64,000 bases of DNA, taken from Gracilaria vermiculophylla (lineage: Eukaryota > Rhodophyta > Florideophyceae > Gracilariales > Gracilariaceae). The stretch covers positions 423,070-487,069 of the forward strand of contig JAHNZQ020003149.1 of assembly GCA_019155205.2 (NCBI GenBank), read 5' to 3'. Under the pieces are notes generated by a model, which was given only the letters and a program-made list of their open reading frames with translations, did not search any database and had not been told where the DNA came from. Shown here piece after piece: positions 20,871 through 30,898 of the stretch; within the stretch, counting starts at the first letter, position 1; every line of letters starts with the position of its first letter. A program made the translations under genes and the position numbers.

Positions 20871-21338
20871 ATGGGTAAGGACGCAGAGCTGTCGTTCCAC
20901 GGCATCATTCGCAAGCGCTTGCGGCTCAAGTGCGTGCCGGCCATCGCGCCGTATGTGGAAGCATGTGAGGCCGAGGCGCGCGGGCCGGCGACGCCAGAGG
21001 AGCGCGCGGACGGCGATACGGGCACGGTCAGCGAGCGGCAGAGCGACGGTGGCGTAGGCGACGGAGACGGCGGCGGTGGCGGCAAGGCCGAAGGCAGTGG
21101 CGGTGGCGGCAAGGCCGAAGGCAGTGGCGGTGGCGGCAAGGCCGAAGGCAGTGGCGGTGGCGGCGAGGCCGAAGGCAGTGGCGGTGGCGACAGTGGCAGA
21201 GGCGGCGGCGGCGGCAGCGGCAGCGGCGGTGGCGGCGGTGGCGGTGGCGGCGGCGGCGGTGGCAGCAGAGGAGGCAGTGGCGGTGGTGGCGACGGAAGCG
21301 GTGCGGAAGGTGAGCCGCGCGAGCAGGCGAAGAATTGA
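20871..21338 (+). CDS. Small glycine-rich protein with a short conserved-looking head
   Basis: The product is 155 aa. Residues 1-40 look like a folded or binding segment (MGKDAELSFHGIIRKRLRLK, then CVPAIAPYVEACEAEAR). An acidic linker follows. From about residue 65 the chain consists of Gly-rich repeats, GGGGKAEGS four times, then nearly pure Gly/Ser. The repeats come from a 27-bp minisatellite (21072-21179). I do not recognise the head. The ATG has a purine at -3 (GACATGG), which is favourable. The long open frames in the other reading frames are composition effects. The protein could be spurious apart from its first 40 residues. Confidence 0.45.
   Translation: MGKDAELSFHGIIRKRLRLKCVPAIAPYVEACEAEARGPATPEERADGDTGTVSERQSDGGVGDGDGGGGGKAEGSGGGGKAEGSGGGGKAEGSGGGGEAEGSGGGDSGRGGGGGSGSGGGGGGGGGGGGGSRGGSGGGGDGSGAEGEPREQAKN
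21072..21179. repeat. 27-bp minisatellite, four units
   Basis: Units start at 21072, 21099, 21126 and 21153. The first three appear identical and the fourth differs by one base (AAG to GAG). They encode GGGGKAEGS in the glycine-rich protein. Confidence 0.9.
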
Positions 21339-22009
21339 AAACGGCGCGGTAAGTGGCGCAACGGGGCGGCTTGGGCGGGCGGGAAGTGAAAGCGTGAATG
21401 CGCGCGCGCAAATCGGGTGGGATCGGACAGCGCGGCGCGCTGTGTTGTGATCTAACGAGGAGCGCGCATTGAATGAGTTTGTCGGTGTAGGAAGTGCACA
21501 AACGTCTGGTCACGGACGCGGGGCGCGGCGCGGGCGCGCGAGAAGCTTGGCCGACTGCGCGGTCAATGACGGTTGCTGGTCGAGCAGGTGGAGTGCGGCA
21601 GAGCGCGCCGCCGCGCGCCGCCGCGATTATACACTTTTGTACCGCACTTGTGCACGATCGAATGGCGCCGTGAAGTAGCGCCGGTGCAGTCGCACCGCTG
21701 TCAAGCGCCGTCGCATTGAGGCGTGCAGTGAGACGCTGCTCGCTGAATTGATGGCGACTGCCGCTGTGCCAAACGCGCAGCTCCAAGTCACAGGCACCTG
21801 CACAGAGCGCTCTTGCGCAGCATGCAATTGCGCAAGATATGCAGTGCAACTGCGCGCACCCGCCCTGTCCCTGTGCCGTAAAAATTGCAACTGCTGTTCT
21901 CACTCGGTCTGCGCAAAAATAATAATTTTCAGCACATCTCTGTCGCCTCAATGCGTCCTCTCTCCAAGAGATGCGCATAATATTAGTGGCATCCTTTACT
22001 GAAAGCATC
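21339..22009. other. Intergenic, no gene recognised
   Basis: Composition falls from GC-rich to AT-rich on entering the transposon cluster. The long minus-strand frame 21028-22008 is a shadow of the glycine-rich repeat and its flank. Confidence 0.45.
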
Positions 22010-22131
22010 GTCCGCGGGACTCCGGAGAGTCGCGCGAGACGGAACCGACGGCCGTTTCTTCATTTTGCAGTCGGGTGGAACGGGTGGATACTGTTGCCCG
22101 TTCCAGTGAGCGGCCAGCATCTGGTCATTCA
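22010..22131. repeat. Dispersed repeat of about 122 bp, copy 1
   Basis: Matches 29132-29255 in the same orientation with scattered mismatches. The shared block begins GTCCGC(G/T)GGACTCCG and ends CTGGTCATTCA. The two copies flank the copia element and the 230-bp tandem array. They are not adjacent to recognisable LTR features of the copia element, so their nature is open. Confidence 0.75.
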
Positions 22132-22370
22132 CCGTTCCTCGCAATTATAATAACTAAAGCATGTGTTGCGTACAAACTACAATACTCAATGTAGCGTCTA
22201 CCGTTAAAAACCTTTGCCGCGACAAAACCCTTTGAGACAAAACTCATGACATGAGAAAAAGGTATAGCGCTCAAAACAACTGAAAGACAAAAGAATACAC
22301 CCAAAACAAAGATCAGTGAAACGCATAGCAATGGACAAAAAAACTATAGTTAGTACAAAATCTAAAGCTC

Positions 22371-23426
22371 TTAAGCCGCAAAGCAGGTGGTATTTTTTAA
22401 GCTTATCACAGCTTTCAAGGCTTCTGTCAACACATCGGCGGTTTGCAAACTCGTGTCGATCTTACTAAATTGCACAACGCCATTATTAACCAATTTTTTG
22501 AAATGGTGGTTCATCAAAGCAATATTGTTGATGCTTTCAGAAGTCTTTGGCTTTGCAGCAATAGATGCTGCTGTTTTTCAATCGCAATACAATGAGATTG
22601 GGTACATTCTAAGTTCACATTCACTTAGCACTTCATCTGTGCGAATTTCGAAGAACAATCTTCGCAGCCAAGTTATCGTCTTACAACAATAGAAGATCGC
22701 AATGTATTCATTTTCTCCTGACGACAATGTAATCCACGTTTGCTTCTTAGTCGTCCACATGATCGGTGCTTCATTCACCTTGATCAATATGCCAGTCGTA
22801 GACCTTCTTGTCCCACGACAAACGGACCAGTCTGCATCACAATATGCTTCCAATGGGCGCAGATACATCAGAGGGAAAGGACAAAAAAATACCCTTCGTA
22901 CCCTTTCGGTACCTTATCACTTTCTTGGCAGAACCCGTATGCCTCATGCACGGGTCATAAACCTGTCTTGCCAGCATTGAAGCTGCAAAAATGATGTATA
23001 AACTTGAAGAAACAGCCATAGGAATCAAATTTCTTACCATCTTTCGGTAGAGACCGTGAAGCGCAGGCGACATACTCTTCTCATTGTCACCAAGACTCGA
23101 TTTCTGGACCTTAATACCATCCCTACTCCGTCCAATTTCAAGCACTACGAGGGACTTTGCTTCACCTATTAGATTCACTTGAAACAATTTATTCATCTCT
23201 TGTTTGAAGTCCTTGAGTAGAGAGAATGAATTAGACAACATCAATATGTGATCTACAGCCACAACGAGAGACAATGTTCCACTCGTAGATTTGTACATAT
23301 ATAAGCGGCTGTCGTTACTGAACTGTTTGAAATCATGTCCAAGTAGTTCCTGGTGTAAGAGGGAGCGCCATACTTGACCAGCCTTTCGTGCGCCGTAGAT
23401 AGAGTTCCGTAGTAGGCACACCTTTC
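22371..23426 (-). pseudogene. copia reverse transcriptase (3' part) and RNase H
   Basis: The 3' part of the reverse transcriptase (NSIYGARKAGQVW, FKQFSNDSRLYMYKS, then VAVDHIL in place of the catalytic YVDD box) is followed after a frameshift by RNase H (EAYCDADWSVCRGTRRS, IMWTTKKQTWITLSSGENEY). A TGA at 22578-22580 interrupts just after SLYCD. In the same frame the expected C-terminal segment continues (KTAASIAAKPK, then DTSLQTADVLTEAL) to the TAA at 22371. The piece is cut at its 5' end by the LTR at 23427. Confidence 0.85.
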
Positions 23427-23872
23427 TGTGGTACTGTCAGCCCTCCTGTCGAGGTAGTAGAGCACAACGTCCGTTAGGAGTTTTTAGTGACTCCAAAGGC
23501 GCGTATTCCTAAAGGTGGTCTCCGGTATCCGCTGTCGCGAGCCGGGGGAATNNNNNNNNNNNNNNNNNNNNNNNNNNNNNNNNNNNNNNNNNNNNNNNNN
23601 NNNNNNNNNNNNNNNNNNNNNNNNNNNNNNNNNNNNNNNNNNNNNNNNNNNGCCGGGAGCCCTCCTCGGCAGGTCGCACTACTGTGCTAATTCCCTGCAT
23701 AAAATATCTAAAATAAATAATAAATTCTACCGTACCTTAAGGATACTGTAGCGCACGCAGGCAATATTATGCACCACGCGGCCCAGCTAATAAATTACGA
23801 ACCCTCCTTAGGAATATTATGCCTTAAGGCCAAACCACCATATTGCCGTAGGAGCCACTGTACTACACTTTC
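23422..23872. repeat. LTR copy interrupted by an assembly gap, with target duplication CTTTC
   Basis: The LTR occupies 23427-23867, from TGTGGTAC to GTACTACA, and is flanked by CTTTC at 23422-23426 and 23868-23872. The sequence on either side of the 100-N run (23552-23651) is the 5' and 3' part of the same 554-bp LTR. It is inserted inside the copia reverse transcriptase. Because the gap length is nominal, this could be a solo LTR or a complete element collapsed by the assembler. Confidence 0.9.
23552..23651. other. Assembly gap (100 N)
   Basis: Exactly 100 N lie inside an LTR copy, a usual scaffold-gap placeholder. The true length is unknown. Confidence 0.99.
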
Positions 23873-24465
23873 CAGGGATGTAGGATGAACCAAACCTATT
23901 CTGTGGTTGTTCCATAATAAGAGGTTCCTCTAAGTCGCCATAGAGGTATACATTGGTGATGTCCTTAGATTCCATAAGTAGTCCTTGTGCTGCTGCCATG
24001 TACCTGGCAAATTGAATGGTTTCCAGGCGTTCCACAGGCGCGTAAAGATTATTCGTATCAAAGTCTAGATATGGGCGTTGCATATCGGCACGAATAACGT
24101 AGTGGGCTTTGGGTAGTACGCTTGGTGGTTTGGTGCTAAGATGCTTTGCAAGAAAGGTCCAGAAGAACGGGAAAGCATTCATTCCTGGCTTCCTATCCGG
24201 AAGTACCCATGTTCCTCTATTTATTAAAGCGTTGTACTCTCTGTCGATGGCTTCGACCCATTCAGGCATAGATCTAGCTTCCTCAAAAATTTTAGGGACC
24301 CTGTTGACGTCGCTTAGATCTTCGGTGCGTGATTGAGCGACCACGCAGAGAGTAAATGAGGCGTCCAAATGCTCGTCGTCGTCCTCTTCCATCTGCTTCT
24401 CGGCTTCATGCCGGTGAAGAGAAGAGAAATCGATGAGCTCGTTAATGGAGGGAAGAGATTCCCTT
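23873..24465 (-). pseudogene. copia reverse transcriptase, 5' part
   Basis: Lies between two LTR insertions. It carries the linker before RT (EEDDDEHLDASFTL) and the RT N-terminus: MPEWVEAIDREYNALINRGTW is a clear copia start. Further on, ETIQFARYMAAAQGLLMES and NVYLYGDLEEPLIMEQP correspond to the 'A(F)L(N)G.L.E.(V)YM.QP' region. It continues into 23426 and below once the LTR at 23427-23867 is set aside, and joins upstream to the integrase part above 25029 in the same way. Confidence 0.85.
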
Positions 24466-25029
24466 GAAACTGTGGTACTTTCAGCCCTCCTGTCGAGGTA
24501 GTAAAGCATAACGTCCGTTAGGAGTTTTCGGTGACTCAAAAGGCGCGTATTCCTAAAAATGGTCTCTGGTATCCGCTGTCGCGAGCCGGGGGAATTCTAA
24601 AAGGGATCCGCAAACACCAAGCGGAGGGGGAGGTTCACTGGGCGGGCAGTGCTCGTACAGGCGCTGCTATGATGCGACCTGGGGATCGGCGGCTTAGAAA
24701 CCTGCGTGAATAGACAAGAGACTCCAACCGGAAAATGTAGAAGAAGACTCAAGGGTGCTTGTCTTTACTTCCCCAGAAGTGGAGCTCAACCGGAAGATTA
24801 AATATCAAGCCGGGAGCCCGCCTCGGCAGGTCTCACTACTGTGCTAATTACCTGCATAAAATATCTAGAATAAATAATAAATTCTACCGTACCTCAAGGA
24901 TACTGTAGCGCACGCGGGCGGGATTATGCACCACGTGGCCCAGCCAATAAATTACGAACCCTCCTTAGGAATATTATACCTTAAGGCCAAACCACCGTAT
25001 TTCCGTAGGAGCTACTGTACTACAGAAAC
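24466..25029. repeat. Solo LTR, 554 bp, with target duplication GAAAC
   Basis: The complete LTR occupies 24471-25024. It starts TGTGGTACTT and ends GTACTACA, an extended TG..CA terminus. GAAAC flanks it at 24466-24470 and 25025-25029. It sits between the integrase and reverse transcriptase regions of the copia element. With no internal sequence and a perfect duplication it is a solo LTR, the product of recombination between the two LTRs of a former full element. This copy is the reference for the family here. Confidence 0.95.
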
Positions 25030-27307
25030 CTAGAAGTCTCTTTGGCGACAGTGAATTATTTTTCCGAAGGACGGAACGAAGATCCGTAGTAGCGTACGCG
25101 GACTTCGCATTCCAACAAAATGTCCGAGCACGGCTCGAGGGAGAAGTTTCTTGTTTGGTACAGTTTCGGATCGGTAGATAAACGCATGGCCCTCTTGTCC
25201 GAATTTGAGTATGTTCGTGAAGTTTGGCTGAGTTCCAAAACAACGTGTGAATGGAACTTTCATTCCTACTCGAGAATTGGGCACACGCATTCGTATGTAG
25301 TTTGCGTGTGAGATTACTTCCTCCCAGAAAGTAAAAGGGAGTTGAGAAGCATATAGGAGGGTGCGAGCCATCTTCCGAAAGTCCTGGACGATTTTCTCAG
25401 CAGCCCCGTTGGATTGATGGGCGTATGGTGAACTTTAACACCGTTCCGTTTTCCAAAGCCCATTGGACGAAGTCGTCGGATCGGTTCTCACCCGCCCCGT
25501 AAAAGCGAACGCGGTAAACACGGTTAGGCGTTATTTCATTTTCCGCGTGAGCCTTGTACCATCTAATTCATTCGAAGAATTGGGGCCTTGAGCTTTAGAA
25601 GTAAAGTGAGCAGGACCGTATGTTATCGTCCAGAAGGACCTGAATATATTTAGATCCTTGTAGAGACGGAGGGTTGATAGGCCCTGTGAGGTCCGTGTGG
25701 GTGAGTTCTAAAGAGCGTGAAGCAATCGATGTTGAAGTTCGAAGTGGGATACGCTTGGTTTTAGCGGCCAAGCATGGCGGAGAGAAGATGTTTTGCACTT
25801 CTGGGGCAGAAAGACGAGGTACTCCGTCGCATTGCTCTCCAGTGAGATACAACTTCTCCTTGCCAAGGTGTCCAAGTTTTTCGTGCCAGTCTTTGGCTGT
25901 GTTCCCCGGTGCGGATAAAGCTGCTTGTGCGTGTGGAGGTCCTCCATGTGGTATAGGGCTCGGTAACGGGTAAAGCCCGTCCCTTGGTGTAGACCGGTAA
26001 AACTCTTGGCCGTTGGTTTGGTCTGTGATTACAAACCCTGGGCCATGCGAGCCGTTTGAGAATTCCACTTTTGTGTGCCTCGTTAGCACCGATAAAGAGA
26101 TTAAGTTAGACTCAAAGGAGGGCGTGTGCTTGGCCGGAAGTATTATTCCGTTTCCTAGTGGTAGTTTAATTGTGCCTTCTCCGATTATCTCTGATATCTG
26201 GTCACAAGTTCGAACAGTTTGACTTGCGATGGATCGGTAACCCGAGAACAGGTGTTTGGCTCTAAAAAATACATGTGTTGCACCAGAGTCCCACCAGGTG
26301 TTGTCGTTTTCTTTGTGAGAAAGCTTGGCACGGGCTATTGCAACGAAGCCCCGTGGTGTACCATCTTCACGGTCGTTGTTGTCGCGGTTTTTGTTGTCCC
26401 GCAGGTTATAGTTTTGCCCACTGTTATTAGAACCACTTCGTGAGTCCCAGTTCCTATTGGGAGAGTTCTTGCGATTTTGACCTCTTCCTCTTGAACGACT
26501 ACCATGTTGGTTGAAAGTCTGGTTGTTATTGTTGTTCTTGTTGCGAGACCAACATTCGGAGCGAATGTGGCCAATTCATCCGCAGTTCCAGCATTCGACA
26601 CCCTTTTTGCTTTTCCGTGAACGTGGTTTCCGGTTTGTACTTGACTTTTGTGCAGCAGGGTAGAGATGTGTGTGATCCTTCTTCACATCAGTAGGCTTTG
26701 ATTGCGAAGCCGTTGATCGATGTGTTCGGCGGTCCATTTCGGAACGTAGCAAGGAGACAACTTGATCTTATACCATGTTTTTTTCGTCCGCTATTAATGT
26801 AATTACCATAAGGGAGTCTGGTATTGTTCGCAATAGAGTTGCGGTTCGATCGCGATCGGTTAACGGATCATAAAGTCTGGCCAATTCGAGGAACGTAGTT
26901 TCCATTTCCAAGAGGTGTTCTTGGATATCATCAGCTTCCTTGAATAGAAATGTAGTCAACTTCTGTCTCAAGTTCATTATTGACTGAATGTTATCCTTCT
27001 TGTACGTAGCCTCAAGCTTAGTCCATACCTTCAGAGCGGAACAAGACTCACGTTCAAGTAGCTCCGAGACAGCAACGATAGGTTGGGTGCCAAGGTTTTG
27101 CAAATTAGCAGATCGTGCCTTACCGTCGGCATCATCCCAGCGTCGGCGAGCTTGTGCGGTACCATCCTTTGACCGAGGTTCGGTCAGAACGAAAAGGGAT
27201 TTCAAGGAATGCATGTAGTCCCGGATATAGATATGCCAAATATATTAGTCGGCGGCGCCTTTGAGCCGAAGGATGCGTTTCGACTCGTGCTCGTCAGCTC
27301 CTTCCAT
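25030..27307 (-). pseudogene. copia gag, protease and integrase remnants
   Basis: Gag starts MEGADEHESKRILRLKGAAD and meets a stop after about 20 codons. It then continues as a UBN2/copia gag domain (SALKVWTKLEATYKKDNIQS, MNLRQKLTTFLFKEADDIQEHL, TLLRTIPDS) to about 26768. A zinc-knuckle remnant (near SECW) and an Asn/Arg-rich stretch lead to the protease active site DSGA. Pre-integrase and integrase follow. The integrase C-terminal region (ARTLLYASQLPFTFWEEVI, then RCFGTQPNFTNILKFG and LGHFVGM) ends at the LTR at 25024. Several frame breaks make it non-functional. Confidence 0.85.
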
Positions 27308-27796
27308 CGCGGAGTATACTCAACGCGAGAGGGGTTCGACAGGTGATGAAATTCTTCGCCAGTCTCCTACTGGTCAAGGGATCCTTCTTCTTCGCCAACA
27401 TCTTCATTAAATAGTACTACAGGCCTAAGTGGTGCGCGGTGGTTAGATGCGTTCGGATACTACACACTAGGCCGCAGGACCAACCCTTACATCAGTGTGG
27501 TTTTCCTATAGCAAATCGCACCTTAGGCCTGGAGTAGTTTCTTTCTTCAGGGGCCCGTGTAGGGATGCCGGTGCAACTTCACTACCGACAAACCACAACA
27601 CACTACGCAGTCTTTTCGTAGGTGAGGCGGGACTTTCTTCTCCAATTGCAGTAACTTAAGCAGTGGAGGCACGTTGTCGGGTCGTCGTGCGGGGTGCGCC
27701 GAAGCAAAGTTGAAACGTGCGCGACGGTAGTTGGCGCGCGGCACGGTCCGAGTGGTAGTGGTAATCCAACGACGCAGAGTAGCGTCCGGTGCAGTG
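27308..27796. other. Region upstream of copia gag
   Basis: This would hold the 5' leader and LTR of the copia element if they survive. I found no repeat of it in the window and no convincing primer-binding site. A frame of 88 codons on the minus strand (27547-27810) matches nothing. Confidence 0.4.
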
Positions 27797-28795
27797 TGTT
27801 GATAGTTCAAGTGGTAAAATGTGCGCCCTGTGTCACAAGAGAGTATAGCGCAAATAGATCATCTCTTTATCTAACAGGATATCGGCCCAGCTAAACGCTA
27901 GGATCCTCGGTTCAATTCCCGTAAGTGACCTGAGCCTGAGAAATTGTACATGTGTACAGCAGTGGTCAACAGTGGTTACTGTAAGCTTGAGGTCTTGTTC
28001 TGTAAGAAAGTACAGGGCGTGGGGGCGTGTTGATAGTTCAAATGGTGAACTGTGCGCCTTGTGACTCAAGAGAGTATAGCGCAAATAGCTCATCTGCTTT
28101 CGAACAGGTTATGGGCCCAGCTAAACGCTAGGAGCCTGGGTTCAATTCCCAAAAGTGACCTGAACCTGAGAAATTGTACATGTGTACAGCAGTGGTCAAA
28201 AGTGGTTACTGTAAGCTTGAGGTCTTGTTCCGTAAGGAAGTACCGAGCGAGGGTGGGTGTTTATAGTTCATATTGTGAACTGTGTGCCCTGTGTCATAAG
28301 ATAGTATCGCGCAAATAGCTCATCTGTTTTCGAACAGGTTATGGGCCCAGCTAAACGCTAGGACCCTGGGTTCCACTCCCAAAAGTGACCTGAACCTGAG
28401 AAATTGTACATGTGTACAGCAGTGGTCAAAAGTGGTTACTGTAAGCTTGAGGTCTCGTTCTGTAAGAAAGTACAGGGCGAGGGCGCGTGTTGATAGTTCA
28501 AGTGGTGAACTGTGCGCCCTGTGTCACAAGATAGTATTGCGCAAATAGCTCATCTGTTTATCTAACAGGATATCGGCCCAGCTAAACGCTAGGATCCTCG
28601 GTTCAATTCCCATATGTGACGTGAGCCTGAGAAATTGTACATGTGTACAGCAGTTGTCAAAAGTGGTTACTGTAAGCTTGAGGTCTTGTTCTGTAAGAAA
28701 GTACAGGGCGTGGGGGCGTGTTGATAGTTCAAGTGGTGAACTGTGCGCCCTATGTCACAAGAGAGTATAGCGCAAATAGCTCATCTGTCTTTCTA
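27797..28795 (+). repeat. Tandem array of about 230-bp units with tRNA-like pol III boxes
   Basis: Units begin TGTT(G/T)ATAGTTCA at 27797, 28028, 28258, 28488 and 28719, spacings 231, 230, 230 and 231. The fifth unit is partial. Each full unit contains a word like an A box (TAGCTCATCTG, for example 28086-28096) and 40-45 bp later a good B box (GGTTCAATTCC, 28139-28149), as in tRNA-derived SINEs or degenerate tRNA genes. A second constant block per unit reads AAATTGTACATGTGTACAGC, with a TGTACATGTGTACA near-palindrome. There is no anticodon arm that I can fold confidently. Units differ by scattered substitutions, so the array is not a recent artefact. Confidence 0.85.
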
Positions 28796-29131
28796 ACACA
28801 GTGTAGTTGCAGCCGGCTTTAATTCGACGCATGGGTGGGGGTGTGGCACGCACGAGTTTGCGGCGGCGGAATGTCCAAAGCGCGGTGGCGGCACACATTG
28901 CTCGCAGTGGTGAGTGCGAAGTGACGGTGCGGGAACGCGAGTGAAACGATCGCGGCGGCGGTTGTTCTAACGCGCGGAGTGGCGCTGTCGCCGCGGAAGA
29001 GGCGTCGGTAGGCGCGCGCGGTGGTGAGGTGAATGCAATGTAACAAGCGTGTGCGCACAGCGGCGTTGCCGTCGATAAAGGGGTGAGGTGCGGTCCGAGG
29101 AGATCGGTAGCGATGCTACCATGAAAGGATT
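28796..29131. other. GC-rich spacer, no gene recognised
   Basis: A short block of higher GC content between the tandem array and the dispersed repeat. Minus-strand frames here read through composition and show no family. Confidence 0.4.
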
Positions 29132-29255
29132 GTCCGCTGGACTCCGAAGAGTCGGACGGGTCGGAACCGCCGGCCATTTCTTTATTTTTCACTGTCGGGT
29201 GGAATGGGTGGATACTGTTGCCCGATCCAGTGAGCGGCCAGCCTCTGGTCATTCA
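29132..29255. repeat. Dispersed repeat of about 124 bp, copy 2
   Basis: Same orientation as copy 1 at 22010-22131. The match is strong in the core GTCGGGTGGAA(C/T)GGGTGGATA and in CCAGTGAGCGGCCAGC. Confidence 0.75.
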
Positions 29256-30199
29256 TTTAAAGACCACATATCATCAAGTTTGTCTGCATTAGAGGGAGCA
29301 CTCCAACCTACCGATTCTCACATGAGACAGCAGTATTAGTCCTCTTGTCACCCCATAGCAAAATCATTTTCAAAACTGTTACAAGTTACGCGAATAGCTA
29401 CGGTGCTTAAAGCAGGGAAAACCAAACTCTGTTTCTATCGCCTTTTAAGTGCTTCAGGCCGAATTATTTACTTTTATTTACCATTTACAGTCTCTTGCCA
29501 TAGCGCAACTTTGAAATTGAACGATTTGCCCACCTTCCGAGGGTCCGCTCTCTCAGCCTTTTAGCCCAATTAAAAAAAAAGACGGCTTTGTTTCTTTGAA
29601 TCTGACTTAGTCCTACCAAGCTTTCGGAAGCGCTATACCAACTGGGCTGCCCTTGGTGAAAAAATATACAAAATCTCGTTCTGGAGTTTCCATTTGTTGA
29701 ATATTACATTACAAAGCCGGTTGTCTATGAAATCCATACACATTGAATCCATATTTTTTTTTAAAAATTGAATACGCCCAATAGTCATCTCCGAGGTATG
29801 TACACATTTCAATGCAGGGCCTAATCATCTTTTGAACATGTGTTTCGCATTTTCTATTGAATGCAAAACACGAATGGTTTTAAAATGCATGATTGAAACA
29901 ACCATTATCGTAGATACTTATGATGGTTTTTATGAGGACGTCGAAAACACGATTAGTCTAATAAAACGCTCGTAGTAGACGAAACGCCGATGATATATCT
30001 TTCTAATACCTGCACGGATTCTATTGTTGAAATATACGCCGGTTCTCGATGCTATAACCATATGCGGGCTCTAACCATGAACTGTGTCTTAAAAGGCTGA
30101 CAGTGTGGTATAACCAGAGCGGCTACAAACCAAAAGGGGTTCATGTAGACGCGTGGTTAGACAACGCAAGGTGGGCTTAACAAAAAAGGTGGGAAAAGG
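29256..30199. other. AT-rich region with a tRNA-like fragment
   Basis: No coding frame. On the minus strand at about 29600-29660 the words GGGCAGCCCAGTTGGTATAGCGC resemble the acceptor-to-D-arm part of a tRNA (A box), but no matching TpsiC arm follows. It is probably a tRNA-derived relic. Confidence 0.35.
29600..29660 (-). other. tRNA-like relic (A-box half only)
   Basis: Reverse-strand GCAGCCCAGTTGGTATAGCGC matches the D-arm/A-box consensus of eukaryotic tRNAs. The downstream half cannot be folded into T and acceptor arms, so it is not called as a tRNA gene. Confidence 0.25.
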
Positions 30200-30763
30200 A
30201 AACCTGTTGTACAGTGGCTCTTAACAAAATATGATGGTGTGGCTTTATGGCATGAGATTCTAAAGCAGAGCCCGTATTTTATTATCGAAGCACCGTGAGT
30301 CATAATTCGGCCTGCGTGCGCTACAGAATCCTTACGGGTTTGTAGAATTATTATTTATTTTAGTTAATTTAGGCAGGTAATTAGTACAGAAGTGAGACCT
30401 GCCGAGGCGGGCCCCCGGCTTGATACTTAATCTGCCGGTTGAGCTCCACCTCTGGCGAAAGTAAAGGCAAGCACCCTTGAGTCTTCATCTACTCTTCCGG
30501 TTGAAGTCTCTCGTCGATCGTACTCAGATTTCTATACCGGCGATCCCCAGGTCGCATCATAGCAGCGCCTGTAGTAGCATTGTCCGCCCAGTGAACCTCC
30601 ATTTCCGCTTGGTATTTGCGGATCCCGATTCCAAATTCCCCCGGCTCTCGACAGCGACTAACGTGAACAAACTTTAATAATACGCACCTTTGGAGTCAAC
30701 AAAAACTCGTAAGGGACGTTGTGCTCTAATAACTCAAAAGCAGACTGAAAGTACCACAAAACC
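30200..30763 (-). repeat. Solo LTR of the same family, diverged, target duplication AAACC
   Basis: Reverse orientation. The LTR occupies 30205-30758, from TGTTGTACAGTGGCTC to GTACCACA, and is flanked by AAACC at 30200-30204 and 30759-30763. The length (554 bp) equals that of the reference copy, but there are many substitutions, so this insertion is older. Confidence 0.92.
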
Positions 30764-30898
30764 TGTGGGGTACGTGGAATCACATCCGTTGAGGGTGCGA
30801 GATAGCGGACGCGCAATATGCACCTATATTGGTAGTAAGAAATTCCACGCATGGGCTCTAGTAGAACCGCGGGTAATAAACGGGCCGTCATGGTCGGC

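Larger units (their letters stand above)
22371..27307 (-). mobile_element. Ty1/copia retrotransposon, decayed and split by two solo LTRs
   Basis: On the minus strand the domains run in copia order. Gag runs from an ATG at 27307 to about 26768 and has an early in-frame stop near 27247. A zinc-knuckle remnant lies at about 26560-26600. The protease motif WWDSGATHVFF is near 26300. The pre-integrase segment has WHEKLGHLGKEKL near 25870, followed by integrase (ELTHTDLTGP and, near 25400, SNGAAEKIVQDF). Reverse transcriptase follows (24465-23873 and 23421 onward), then RNase H (YCDADWSVCRGTRRSTTG, LSSGENEYIA) and the C-terminal tail to a TAA at 22371-22373. Many stops and frameshifts, and AVDHIL where YVDD is expected, mark it as dead. 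I could not identify its own LTRs. Confidence 0.9.

Noticed and set aside
21028..22008. Minus-strand frame of 326 codons
   Set aside because: Antisense to the glycine-rich minisatellite; consists of Arg/His/Cys repeats.
27797..28795. CRISPR-like array
   Set aside because: Whole 230-bp units repeat without unique spacers, in a eukaryotic transposon cluster.
22010..29255. Flanking direct repeats as the LTRs of the copia element
   Set aside because: Only about 120 bp, no TG..CA ends, and the right copy is 1.8 kb from the gag start with the tandem array between. Kept as an open observation, not as LTRs.
29600..29660. tRNA gene on the minus strand
   Set aside because: Only the D-arm half fits; no T arm or paired acceptor stem can be drawn.
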